From assembly GCF_010723735.1 (NCBI RefSeq), contig NZ_BLLB01000002.1, forward strand, positions 2,418,001 through 2,482,000: a stretch of 64,000 nt of DNA. Direction: 5' to 3'. How positions within the stretch are numbered: position 1 is the stretch's first letter; each line of letters begins with the position of its first letter. Made by a program: the position numbers and the translations under genes. The stretch comes from Mycolicibacterium hippocampi (GTDB lineage Bacteria; Actinomycetota; Actinomycetes; Mycobacteriales; Mycobacteriaceae). The notes under the pieces were generated by a model. That model did not search any database. It was given only the letters and a program-made list of their open reading frames with translations, and was not told where the DNA came from. Shown here piece after piece: positions 50,274 through 58,431 of the stretch.

Positions 50274-50615
50274 TCATCCCGGGGAATCGTATCCGGGGTG
50301 TGCGAGGGACAACCGGTGTCGCACCAGCAGTCTCAGCACTGCCATCACCTCGTCACCCCGGTCATCCAATCGGCCTGCGCGGATGGCGTCCGACAGCGCG
50401 GTCTCGTCGGGGAACCCCAGGCCCGCCAACGCCTCAGCCACCTCACCCGCCGTCTCGTCGCGCAGTTCACGCTCGACGATCCGCAGCACGTTGGCTGCGA
50501 CGCGGGCGTGGAAACCGACCTGCCCGTCACAGGCGCTGCGGACCTCGTCGTCGAGGAAGTCGGCGACTGCGGCGACGAGCTCGGCGGCGGTGGGTCGCCC
50601 GGAGAATGCATTCAT
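50274..50615 (-). CDS. DUF6285-like small protein (LvaB-like candidate)
   Basis: A 113-aa (about 12 kDa), mostly helical protein with an acidic centre: RPTAAELVAAVADFLDDEV, then ANVLRIVERELRDE. Such proteins accompany APH-type kinases and acyl-CoA dehydrogenases in actinobacteria. In Pseudomonas levulinate catabolism a 12-kDa protein, LvaB, is needed by the kinase LvaA; size and position match, but homology is inferred from memory. ATG 50615 overlaps the kinase stop (ATGA). Last gene of the eight-gene operon. Confidence 0.8.
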   Translation of the reverse strand: MNAFSGRPTAAELVAAVADFLDDEVRSACDGQVGFHARVAANVLRIVERELRDETAGEVAEALAGLGFPDETALSDAIRAGRLDDRGDEVMAVLRLLVRHRLSLAHPGYDSPG

Positions 50616-51583
50616 CGCGGTCCCCCTCCGGACAGCAGATCCAATATGTCCCATTCGGTTTCGCTGACCCGACGGCCGATCGCGGCGAGCTCGACAGAGC
50701 GCTGCTCGCCGGACAGGTGCCGTTCGGCCTGGTGCCTGCAGATAACGCCCCACCGTAACGTCGCCACGGTCAGCCACCACCGGAACGCGTCGCGGTCCAC
50801 CGCCGTCCCCGCCGCCTGCTCATAGGCCCGCAGGAACGTCTCCACGCTGCCGAGGCCACCGGCGCCGAGCGTCACCGGCGCGCCGAACCGCCACGCCCGG
50901 ATGCAGAACCACGCCAGATCCTCATACACCTCCCCGATGTGGGTCAGCTCCCAGTCCAGCACCGCGGCCAGTCCGGATTCGTCGACGATCAGGTTGCCCA
51001 TCCGGAAGTCGCCGTGCACCAACCGCATCGGCGACGGATCCGGGCGCCGGTCGGCGAGCCGACGGAACGCCCACTCGAAAGTGGCCGTGGTGTCGCCGAT
51101 CTCGTCGAGCCGGGTACGCCAGTCCGCGAGGTCGTCGGGGGCGGTCAACCCGATCCCGTCCGGATCGGCGCGGTGGATCGCCGCCAGTGCCGCGGCGCAC
51201 TGTTCGAGCAGCCGGGATCTGCCCTCCTCGTCGAGCCCGCGCAAGATGCGTCGCACGATGGTCTCGCCTGCCACCGCGTCGCAGATCAGGTACGGATTGC
51301 CCAGGGCGGCAGGCGAGTTGTCGGCCGTCAGGATGTGGGGGACCGGTGCGCCCGCGGCGGCAGCCCGCTGCTGCACCAGGGCCTCCAGTTCCATGCCCGC
51401 ATGGATGTCGTCACCGGCGCCGGTGCGCAGGATGAGGGCACGCCGTCGGTCGGGGTGCGCAGCGGTGAACGCCCAGGTGATCCTGGACGCGCCGCCGGTC
51501 AGCGGTTGCAGGTCCTCGACGCTGACCTCACCGAGTACCGGCGCCAGCACCTGCTCGAGAGCGCGCGCCAGCGTATCGCTCAT
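50612..51583 (-). CDS. APH-fold acyl-CoA-linked kinase (LvaA / ACAD10-11 kinase-domain-like)
   Basis: A 323-aa phosphotransferase with the full Brenner motif LVHGDFRMGNLIV and metal motif AAVLDWELTHIGEVYEDLAWFC, which recalls the N-terminal kinase domains of animal ACAD10/11 and bacterial LvaA. Those phosphorylate the hydroxyl of 4-hydroxyacyl-CoAs. Here the acyl-CoA dehydrogenase is the next gene upstream and the small LvaB-like protein the next downstream. ATG 51583 overlaps the stop of an 11-codon micro-ORF in the spacer element; no good ribosome site stands by itself. Confidence 0.85.
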   Translation of the reverse strand: MSDTLARALEQVLAPVLGEVSVEDLQPLTGGASRITWAFTAAHPDRRRALILRTGAGDDIHAGMELEALVQQRAAAAGAPVPHILTADNSPAALGNPYLICDAVAGETIVRRILRGLDEEGRSRLLEQCAAALAAIHRADPDGIGLTAPDDLADWRTRLDEIGDTTATFEWAFRRLADRRPDPSPMRLVHGDFRMGNLIVDESGLAAVLDWELTHIGEVYEDLAWFCIRAWRFGAPVTLGAGGLGSVETFLRAYEQAAGTAVDRDAFRWWLTVATLRWGVICRHQAERHLSGEQRSVELAAIGRRVSETEWDILDLLSGGGPR

Positions 51584-51615
51584 CGGTGCTCTTTTCTCTT
51601 CGGGCAAGCGCTCAT
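51580..51615 (-). repeat. Inserted coupling element at fadE/kinase junction with 11-codon micro-ORF
   Basis: CCGATGAGCG occurs at both ends of the 28-bp spacer, 32 bp apart. The micro-ORF starts in the acyl-CoA dehydrogenase stop (ATGA at 51612-51615) and stops in the kinase start (ATGA at 51580-51583), reading MSACPKRKEHR. ATGAGC-GCTTGC-CGAAGA is shared with the nuoK/nuoL element, so these are two copies of one family. Confidence 0.75.
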
Positions 51616-52850
51616 CGGCGCCCGAACCCAAACAGCCGTTGCGCGACCCTGCGGATCTGTATCTCCTCGGCGCCTTCGGTGATCCGATAGCGGCGGTGGT
51701 GCCGGTAGATGTGCTCGAACGGTTCATGCCTGCTGTAACCCACACCGCCGAACACCTGCATCGCGCGGTCCGCGGCCTCACACACCAGGCGGTTGGCACG
51801 ATAGTTGGCCATCGATACCTTGTCCGAGACCTCCATGTGGTGGTTGCGGTCGAGTTCGGATGCGGCGAACCGCACCAGCAACCGCACCATCTGTGCCTCT
51901 GTCTGCAGCTCCACCAACGGCCACTGCACCGCCTGGTTGACCGCCAGCGGCTTCCCGAACACCGAGCGTTCCCCGGCGTAGGCGACGGCCCGGTCGATGC
52001 AGTACTGCGCAGCCCCGAGGCTGCTCGCCGCCTGACGGATCCGATTCTCGTGCAGGAACGTCTGCCCGACCTCCAGGCCGCGGTCCACCTCCCCGAGGAT
52101 CGCCTCGGCGGGCACCCGGACGTTGTCCAGCACCACCTCGCCGTGATCGGTGGGCATGTTGAACGTCCACCAGTAGTACGGGACCGAGAAGCCCGGGGCA
52201 TCGGTCGGCACCAGGAATGCGCTGATGCCCCGGGCCTGACCCGCTTCGCCCGATGTGCGGGCGAACACCAGGTCATGGGTGGCGCGATGGACACCGGTGT
52301 TGAACCGCTTGGCGCCGTTGATGATCCATTCGCCACCGTCCTGCACTGCGGTGGTCTCCAGCCAGGTGGCATCAGATCCGTGGTTGGGTTCGGTGAGCCC
52401 GAACGCCATCGACCGCTCGCCGGTGATCAGGGCATCGGTCCACTCTTTCTTCTGAGCTTCGGTGCCGAACCGGTACATCATGATCACCTGGGGGAAGTTG
52501 CCGACGATCGAGGACTCGTCCTGCAGGTCGTTGTGCAGCCCGAGCCCCTTGTGAGCCAGGTGTTCCCGGATGACCGCCATGTCAATGTTGCTGCCGTTCC
52601 GGCCGCCGAACCGGGACGGCAGCCCGTACCGCAGCCACCCCGCGTTGTCGGCACGCCTGCGCATCTCGCCGAGCAGGTCTTCCCACTCCCGCCGCGGGAT
52701 CCCGCCGTTGTCCCAGTCGGTGCGGGCATGCTCACGACGGTGGTCGAAGTACTGGATGTGTTCGCGTTCCAGTGGTTTGATCTCGGCCTCGATGAACGCG
52801 TCCATCTCGGTGAGCAACCCGGGAAGGTGGTCCGGAAGGCTGAAATCCAC
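51612..52850 (-). CDS. Acyl-CoA dehydrogenase family protein (LvaC/ACAD11-like)
   Basis: A 412-aa FAD acyl-CoA dehydrogenase. FGLTEPNHGSDATWLETTA is the FAD/substrate motif; FGGVGYSRHEPFEHIYRHHR and RITEGAEEIQIRR, with the catalytic-base Glu in TEG, are near the C-terminus. The unusually long N-terminal lead (FDHRREHARTDWDNGG) is as in ACAD10/11 relatives. AAAGGAG precedes GTG 52850. In partnership with the neighbouring kinase it would eliminate phosphate from a 4-phosphoacyl-CoA rather than only dehydrogenate. The alternative is an ordinary beta-oxidation FadE. Confidence 0.88.
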   Translation of the reverse strand: MDFSLPDHLPGLLTEMDAFIEAEIKPLEREHIQYFDHRREHARTDWDNGGIPRREWEDLLGEMRRRADNAGWLRYGLPSRFGGRNGSNIDMAVIREHLAHKGLGLHNDLQDESSIVGNFPQVIMMYRFGTEAQKKEWTDALITGERSMAFGLTEPNHGSDATWLETTAVQDGGEWIINGAKRFNTGVHRATHDLVFARTSGEAGQARGISAFLVPTDAPGFSVPYYWWTFNMPTDHGEVVLDNVRVPAEAILGEVDRGLEVGQTFLHENRIRQAASSLGAAQYCIDRAVAYAGERSVFGKPLAVNQAVQWPLVELQTEAQMVRLLVRFAASELDRNHHMEVSDKVSMANYRANRLVCEAADRAMQVFGGVGYSRHEPFEHIYRHHRRYRITEGAEEIQIRRVAQRLFGFGRR

Positions 52851-52888
52851 AGTGATCTCCTTTGTCGCGGTCTTTGTTGGCGGCGGTG

Positions 52889-53509
52889 CTAGAACCCGTA
52901 CAGCGTCTTCTTCCAGATGCGTGACAGCGTGGTGACGGCGTCCTCGTCGCCGATGTCGATGCCGAGACCCGACGTGCCGACGAAGACGGTGGTGAAGTTC
53001 TCGAACAGCAGCGCTATCGCGGCGGCGGTGTACTCCGGGTTCAGCTCGCCACCGTAGCCCTGCTCCTGCGCGCGCTGCACCGAGGCGGCGACGATGTCGA
53101 CACCGAAGCGACGGAACTCGTTCTGGACGGCGGCGAAGCGCGGCTTGGTGGACGCCAGTTGCGCCACCGCGATCATGATCCCGATGTTCTGCTTGAACAT
53201 CGTCCAGTAGCCGGACACCACCGCGGTGAAGAAGGCGTCGTCATCGGGGGAGTCGGGCAGCTTCAGGCTCAGCCCCGACGGTGTCACCACTTCTCGCAGG
53301 AAGGACTCGGCCAGGGCGGCGAGAAGATCTTCCTTGTCGGCGAAATAGCGGTAGAACGCCCCAGGGGACTTGCCCGCTGCCGAGGTGATGTCGCTCAGGG
53401 TGGTGCCGTGAAACCCGCGTTCGGCGAACAGTTTCCGGGCGGCCTGCTCGAGGGCCAGCCGGGTTTGACGGCCTTTTGCGCTCAACGTGGCTGACGGTCC
53501 GGGCGCCAC
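52889..53509 (-). CDS. TetR-family regulator inside the operon
   Basis: A 206-aa TetR protein: TTLSDITSAAGKSPGAFYRYF is the helix-turn-helix, followed by a helical ligand domain ending RIWKKTLYGF. GTG 53509 starts 5 bp after the lyase stop, so regulator and enzymes share one transcript, a self-adjusting layout. The palindrome at 57965-57982 before the first gene is its most likely operator. The ligand may be an acyl-CoA of the pathway. Confidence 0.9.
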   Translation of the reverse strand: MAPGPSATLSAKGRQTRLALEQAARKLFAERGFHGTTLSDITSAAGKSPGAFYRYFADKEDLLAALAESFLREVVTPSGLSLKLPDSPDDDAFFTAVVSGYWTMFKQNIGIMIAVAQLASTKPRFAAVQNEFRRFGVDIVAASVQRAQEQGYGGELNPEYTAAAIALLFENFTTVFVGTSGLGIDIGDEDAVTTLSRIWKKTLYGF

Positions 53510-53514
53510 GTCCG

Positions 53515-54420
53515 CTAACCCAGGATCCGGTCACCGGCGCGCAACAGTGCGCCGGGCAGTTCGTGCCCGACAGCGTTCTGCGCGACCTCGGCCGCGGCGA
53601 TCGCCTTCTCCAGGTCGACGTCCACGTCGACACCGCTGTCGCGCAACAGGTACACCAGGTCTTCGGTGGCGATGTTGCCGCTGGCGCCGGGGGCGAACGG
53701 GCAGCCGCCGAGCCCGCCGACGGATGCATCCAGCCGGGTGACACCGGCGCCGACTGCGGCGTATGCACTGGCCAGGCCGGTCCCTCGGGTGTTGTGGAAG
53801 TGCGCGCCCAGGGGCAGTTCTGCACTTGCCGGATGGACGAGGTCGATCAGCTCGCTGACCCGGCGGGGGGTGGCGGTGCCGATGGTGTCGGCGATCGCGA
53901 GCCGGTCGGCCCCGGCGTCGGTGGCGGCGGCCACGATGTCGACGACCCGTGTCGGCGGCGTCGGCCCGTCGAACGGGCAGTCCCACGCGGTGGCGATGAT
54001 GACCTCGACGCTCACGCCACTGTCATGGGCGATCGCCACGATCTCGGCGATCTGGGCGGTCGCCTGCGCCGACGTGCGACCCACGTTGGCACGGCTGTGC
54101 CCGTCGGCTGCTGAAACCACGAACTCGATGGAGCGCAGTCCGGCGGCGATGGCGCGTTTGGCGCCGTTGGGACTGGCGACCAGCGCGGAGAACTCGATAT
54201 CGGCGAAGTTGTGCAGTTCCGCGGCCAGTTCGGCGGCGTCGGCCAGCGCAGGCACCTTGGAGGGGGAGACGAAGGCCGTCGCCTCCATCTCCCGCACGCC
54301 GGTGGCTGCGATCGCCGCGAGCAGGTCGAGCTTCGCCGACAGCGGAATCGGGTCTTCGATCTGCAGCCCGTCGCGCAGCGAAACGTCACGGATGTCGACA
54401 TGTGTCGGCAGTGCGGTCAT
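53515..54420 (-). CDS. HMG-CoA-lyase-like enzyme (HMGL/DRE-TIM family)
   Basis: A 301-aa TIM-barrel lyase. VSLRDGLQIED provides the metal Asp and catalytic Arg; HFHNTRGTG is the HxH metal motif; GGLGGCPFAPGASGNI carries the catalytic Cys. It cleaves 3-hydroxy-3-methylacyl-CoAs to an acyl-CoA and acetoacetate, as at the end of leucine or terpenoid breakdown. Overlaps the CoA-transferase stop as ATGA. Whether HMG-CoA itself is the substrate is open. Confidence 0.9.
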   Translation of the reverse strand: MTALPTHVDIRDVSLRDGLQIEDPIPLSAKLDLLAAIAATGVREMEATAFVSPSKVPALADAAELAAELHNFADIEFSALVASPNGAKRAIAAGLRSIEFVVSAADGHSRANVGRTSAQATAQIAEIVAIAHDSGVSVEVIIATAWDCPFDGPTPPTRVVDIVAAATDAGADRLAIADTIGTATPRRVSELIDLVHPASAELPLGAHFHNTRGTGLASAYAAVGAGVTRLDASVGGLGGCPFAPGASGNIATEDLVYLLRDSGVDVDVDLEKAIAAAEVAQNAVGHELPGALLRAGDRILG

Positions 54421-55634
54421 ATGACGCCCTCCTCCCGTAGCTTGCCCAGCTCGGCTTCGCTCATACCGAGCAGGCCGCGGTAGATCTCGTCGTTGTGCTG
54501 GCCGGGGCGGGCCGATCCGGCATGGCGGATGGTGCCCGGGGTCTCGGACAGCACGGGAACCACGCCGGGCCCCTTCACATTCCGCCCGATCCGGTCGTCC
54601 CAGTGGTCGGCGATCATGCCGCGGGCCTGCAGCTGGGGGTCCTCGACGACCTCGGCGACGGTGTTGATGGGGCCGCTGATCACCCCGGCTTCCGAGAGCG
54701 TCGAGATGATGTCGGCGGGCTGGCGTTCAGCGGCCCACGATCCGATGATCTTGTCGAGTTCGTCCTGGTTACGTCCTCGCGCAACATGATTGGCGAAACG
54801 TTCGTCAACCGCGAGTTCGGGCCGGCCCATGGCTCCGCACAGCCGGCGGAAGACGGTGTCCTGGTTCGCCGCGATCACCACCCAGCTGCCGTCCGCCGCC
54901 GGGTAGATGTTCGAGGGGGCGATGCCCTCCAGACGGGTACCGGACGGGCCCCGTACCACCCCGCCGACGTCGTAGTCGGGGATCGTGGACTCCTGCACCG
55001 CCAGACAGGATTCGGTCAGCGCCGCGTCGACCACCTGGCCCTGTCCGGTCACCGAGCGGCGGTACAGCGCGGCCAACGCCCCCTGCGCGGCGAACATCCC
55101 GGCCAGACTGTCACCCAGCGACAGCGCCAGCCGTGGGGGAGGGCCGCCCGGAAACCCGTTCATGTGCCGCAGCCCACTGGCGGCCTCGGCGACAGAGGCA
55201 TAACCGGCCTTGTGCGCCTCCGGCCCGGTCTGGCCGTACCCGGACACCCGCACCAGGATGATTCCGCGATTGCGTTCGCGCAGCACCTCGTAGCCCAGCC
55301 CCCATTTCTCCAGGGTGCCGGGCCGGAAGTTCTCGACGATGACGTCGCTGCGCTCCACGAGCTCGAGGAACAGATCCCGCCCCGTGCTCTCCCGCAGGTT
55401 GAGGGTGACCGCTTTCTTGTTGCGCGCGTGGACCGTCCAGAAGAAGTGGTGCCCGTCGAGCTCGGCCTGTCCCCAGGTGCGCAGCGGGTCCGGTGACCCG
55501 GGCGGTTCGACCTTGATGACCTCGGCGCCCATGTCCCCGAGGAGACGACCTGCAAACGGCCCCGAGATCAACGTTCCCACCTCGATGACGCGGATTCCGT
55601 CGAGCGGCCCGGTCGGCGGGGCGGCTGCCGTCAT
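54417..55634 (-). CDS. Family III CoA-transferase (CaiB/BaiF)
   Basis: A 405-aa CoA-transferase. LDGIRVIEVGTLISGPFAGRLLGDMGAEVIKVE is the family N-terminus. VIVENFRPGTLEKWGLGYEVL is followed by the region with the catalytic Asp (ALSLGDSLAGMFA). It moves CoA between carboxylic acids, activating the pathway acid without ATP. ATG 55634 overlaps the hydrolase stop. Confidence 0.92.
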   Translation of the reverse strand: MTAAAPPTGPLDGIRVIEVGTLISGPFAGRLLGDMGAEVIKVEPPGSPDPLRTWGQAELDGHHFFWTVHARNKKAVTLNLRESTGRDLFLELVERSDVIVENFRPGTLEKWGLGYEVLRERNRGIILVRVSGYGQTGPEAHKAGYASVAEAASGLRHMNGFPGGPPPRLALSLGDSLAGMFAAQGALAALYRRSVTGQGQVVDAALTESCLAVQESTIPDYDVGGVVRGPSGTRLEGIAPSNIYPAADGSWVVIAANQDTVFRRLCGAMGRPELAVDERFANHVARGRNQDELDKIIGSWAAERQPADIISTLSEAGVISGPINTVAEVVEDPQLQARGMIADHWDDRIGRNVKGPGVVPVLSETPGTIRHAGSARPGQHNDEIYRGLLGMSEAELGKLREEGVI

Positions 55635-56836
55635 CGGGGTACCGCGAAGTCGTGGCGGACCAGCCAGTCGGTCACGACGCCGACGGCCTGGCGCAGCTTG
55701 CCCCGCTGGTCGGCGCCGGCGTAGTAGTGGTTCGCGCCGGGGATCTCGTACATCTCCTTGTCGGGATGGCCGATCGCGGTGAAGATCCGGCGGGTGTGGC
55801 TCGGTGTGCACGCGTCGTCGGCGAGGTTTCCGATGACCAGCGCGGGCACCGCGATGTCGGGGCCGCACTTGACTGCGTCGCCGTTGGCGTCGTCGTAACT
55901 CCACTGCGACAGCCAGCTGCGTAGCGTGCAGAACCGCGCGAGACCCACCGGGCTCATGTTCACCACCTCAGGATCACCCAGATAGCAGGTTCCCGGGGTG
56001 CGTTCGTTGGGATCGACGGCGGGGTCCAGCCAGCGCGGGTCGGCCATGGTGCCGTGCACGACGAACGCGAACTCCTCGACGTCCGCGCCGGGGCGCCCGC
56101 TGGCTCTGATCTCGGCGAGTTTGTCCTTGGCCCACCGGGTGATTCGGCGGTTGCGGGCAATCTGCGCCCGGTGATAGCGCTCCAGGAAGGCGGCCGTGTA
56201 CGGCGGCTGGTTGGGATTGTCGGGGTTGTAGAGATCCAGCTCGGGATCCCGCTTGGCGGGATCGTTCTCATCGAGGATCGAGGCGTCCATCCACTCGGTC
56301 ATGGTGCCGTGCCTGCTGATATGGGCCGCCAGCAGCATGATGCCGTCGGCGGGGATCAGCCCGAGTGTGGTCAGGTCAGGGCCGTCGCCGGACGGGCTCG
56401 CGGTCACCGTGGGGTGCTGGGCCTGCTGCTGGTAGAAGACCGACAGCGAGCCGCCGCCGCTCCAGCCGGCGAGCACCACCTTCGAGTAGCCGAGCCGGTT
56501 CTTGGCGTCCTTGATGCACTCGCCGAGATCTTCGACGACCTTCTCCATCAGCAACGCCGAGTCGGTGCCCCGGAACCGGCTGTTGCAGTAGATGACGTGG
56601 TGACCGGCGCGGGCCAGTGCGTTGATCATCGGCAGGTAGGCGCCACCACCGATGGGGTGCATGAACACCAGCACGGTGTCGGAAGGCACCGCCTTCGGTT
56701 TGAGGAGGTAACTCTCCAGCACCACCAATTCGGCCACGCCACCGTAGACGTCGCGGACGGTCGAATTGTTCTGATACGCAACCAGATAGGGAATGCGATC
56801 GTATTCGTACCGGACCGGTGTCTGCTGGCTCTGCAT
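55631..56836 (-). CDS. Alpha/beta hydrolase, 401 aa
   Basis: An alpha/beta hydrolase with a large cap: FMHPIGGGAYLPMINAL oxyanion region, nucleophile elbow GWSGGGS, Asp in VIGNLADDACTPSHTRR and His in GANHYYAGA. The lid (residues ~150-290) is unusual and rich in Asp/Pro/Arg (ILDENDPAKRDPELDLYNPDNPNQ). No signal peptide, so it acts in the cytoplasm, probably on an ester or a carbon-carbon bond after ring cleavage. Overlaps the dioxygenase stop by one base (TGATG). Confidence 0.87.
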   Translation of the reverse strand: MQSQQTPVRYEYDRIPYLVAYQNNSTVRDVYGGVAELVVLESYLLKPKAVPSDTVLVFMHPIGGGAYLPMINALARAGHHVIYCNSRFRGTDSALLMEKVVEDLGECIKDAKNRLGYSKVVLAGWSGGGSLSVFYQQQAQHPTVTASPSGDGPDLTTLGLIPADGIMLLAAHISRHGTMTEWMDASILDENDPAKRDPELDLYNPDNPNQPPYTAAFLERYHRAQIARNRRITRWAKDKLAEIRASGRPGADVEEFAFVVHGTMADPRWLDPAVDPNERTPGTCYLGDPEVVNMSPVGLARFCTLRSWLSQWSYDDANGDAVKCGPDIAVPALVIGNLADDACTPSHTRRIFTAIGHPDKEMYEIPGANHYYAGADQRGKLRQAVGVVTDWLVRHDFAVPR

Positions 56837-57939
56837 CAGTGCTGCCCGAGGTCGTTGGCCAGGATCTCCGCCGAGGGGACCAGCCGCCGACGAGTGTCGA
56901 TCGCGATCACCCGCCAGTCCACGGACTGGAAGTCGTCGAACTTACGGCGTGCCCTCTCGCGGGCCTTCTCCGGCGCACCATGATGGACCCCCTGGGGCGC
57001 ATGCGAGATGAGCCCCGGCGGCATCGCGATCCCGTAGAGCGATCCACCGTGGAAGAAAGCGATCTCGTCGAAGTCGACGTTGCGGTGATACCAGGGCGTG
57101 CGTTCGGTGCCCGGTACCCCTTCGGCGGGCTTGGGCAGGAAGTTCATGATGTACACCCCGGTGGCCTGCATGAACAGGTGCACCGTGGGGGGTAGGTGCA
57201 CGCTGTCAGAGGTGACCACGTTGTAGTCGTCGATGTTGAAGGTGAACGCGAAGTTGTCGCCACGCCACCCCTCGACATCGAGCGGATGGTGTGGGTAGTA
57301 CAGGGTTGTGGTGCCGACACCGTCGACGGGTGAGTGCACCAGCCGTACCTCGTACTCGTCGCGGCCGTCGTCGTCGCACGGCTGCGGTTCGGGGATGACC
57401 GCCTGCGACGGGTCGAACGGGAAGTGACGTCCGAGCTGACCGGGCGGCGGCACCCGGAACTCGTCGGTGGCCTGGATCATCAGCCAGGTGCACTGGTCGT
57501 CCGGCACGTGCCGCCACGTACAGGCCTTCGGCAGATACAGCCAGTCGCCTTGGCGATAGCGCAGTGGTCCGAACTCGGTCTCGACGAGCCCGGAGCCCTC
57601 GTGAACAAAGCACAGCAGGTCCCCGTCGATGTGACGCACGAAGTGCGGCATCGGCGAGGCGCGCCGGGACAGCAATACCTCACAGTCGGCATTGGAGAAC
57701 ATCAGCAGGGGACCTCCCTGCGCGTCGGTGGCATCCGCGGGCTTGAGTTCGCTCGACAGCACGTCCAGCGGCCGCAGCGGGCCGACGGTGCGGTACGCCG
57801 TGGGGTCGTGGCGGCGGTAGAGGTTGGCAGTGCGGCCGGTGAAGCCGCCGCGGCCGAGTTCATCGTCTTTGAGCCCGTTGAGGTCGGCGTGCAGCCGTCG
57901 GGGCGTGACCCCTTTGCGTAGGTGCACGAACGACTCCAT
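56836..57939 (-). CDS. Homogentisate-1,2-dioxygenase-like cupin enzyme
   Basis: A 367-aa two-barrel cupin. TPWYHRNVDFDEIAFFHGGS and ISHAPQGVHHGAPEKARER are the iron-site segments of HmgA-type dioxygenases; the first barrel has FVHEGSGLVETEFGPLRY. It is shorter than classic HmgA (about 440 aa), so the substrate may be a relative of homogentisate; no fumarylacetoacetase-like or maleylacetoacetate isomerase gene accompanies it. First gene of the operon, with GGGAGGA before the ATG and a TetR-type palindrome 26 bp upstream. Confidence 0.87.
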   Translation of the reverse strand: MESFVHLRKGVTPRRLHADLNGLKDDELGRGGFTGRTANLYRRHDPTAYRTVGPLRPLDVLSSELKPADATDAQGGPLLMFSNADCEVLLSRRASPMPHFVRHIDGDLLCFVHEGSGLVETEFGPLRYRQGDWLYLPKACTWRHVPDDQCTWLMIQATDEFRVPPPGQLGRHFPFDPSQAVIPEPQPCDDDGRDEYEVRLVHSPVDGVGTTTLYYPHHPLDVEGWRGDNFAFTFNIDDYNVVTSDSVHLPPTVHLFMQATGVYIMNFLPKPAEGVPGTERTPWYHRNVDFDEIAFFHGGSLYGIAMPPGLISHAPQGVHHGAPEKARERARRKFDDFQSVDWRVIAIDTRRRLVPSAEILANDLGQH

Positions 57940-57964
57940 GGTGTTCCTCCCGGCTAGTGAAAGT

Positions 57965-57982
57965 AAAACTGACGTTAGGTTT
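57965..57982. promoter_or_regulatory. TetR-type operator before the dioxygenase operon
   Basis: AAAACTGACGTTAGGTTT is an 18-bp near-palindrome (core CTGACGTTAG with one unpaired position, AAA/TTT flanks). It lies just upstream of the ribosome site in a T/A-rich island. The operon's own TetR protein is the likely ligand. Confidence 0.55.
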
Positions 57983-58024
57983 ATTTTTGGGGGCCGTCAA
58001 TGACGTCGCGGGGCCGAACCTTTT

Positions 58025-58411
58025 TCAGTCGACGAGATCGACTCGCACCGTCAGCAGGTTCGTTCCGAACGTGCGGACGCCCATGCTGTTGACCTGGGGC
58101 AGCGACCGGAGCCGAGCGCGGGCGTCGTCGTCGGGCAGCAGCTGCGCCGTGCCGCGGTGCCAGCGCCCCTTCAACCGCACCCGCACCTTCGGGTCGGCCT
58201 TGATGTTGCGCACATACTGCGACTTCTCGCCGAACTCCGAGACGAACCAGAACTCGTCGCCGTCCCGGCGGCCGCCCACCGGCGTGCGTCGGGGTTCGCC
58301 GGACTTTCGGCCGGTCGTCTCGAGCAGTGTCTGGAACGGCATTCGCCCCATCACCTGATTCCCGACATATTTCTGGAAGAACTTGGTGACGTTGTCGCGG
58401 ACGCTGGTCAT
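58025..58411 (-). CDS. Deazaflavin (F420)-dependent nitroreductase-family protein
   Basis: A 128-aa split-barrel protein of the Ddn/Rv1155-like superfamily. LLETTGRKSGEPRRTPVG is the characteristic F420-binding loop (T-x-G-R-x-S-G), followed by FWFVSEFGEKSQYVRNIKADPKVRVRLKGRW. ATG 58411 with GGAG is taken. It is 20 bp behind the flavin monooxygenase in the same direction. F420 use is typical of mycobacteria; the substrate is unknown. Confidence 0.88.
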   Translation of the reverse strand: MTSVRDNVTKFFQKYVGNQVMGRMPFQTLLETTGRKSGEPRRTPVGGRRDGDEFWFVSEFGEKSQYVRNIKADPKVRVRLKGRWHRGTAQLLPDDDARARLRSLPQVNSMGVRTFGTNLLTVRVDLVD

Positions 58412-58431
58412 CGGAACTCCGTTCGCCGGTT

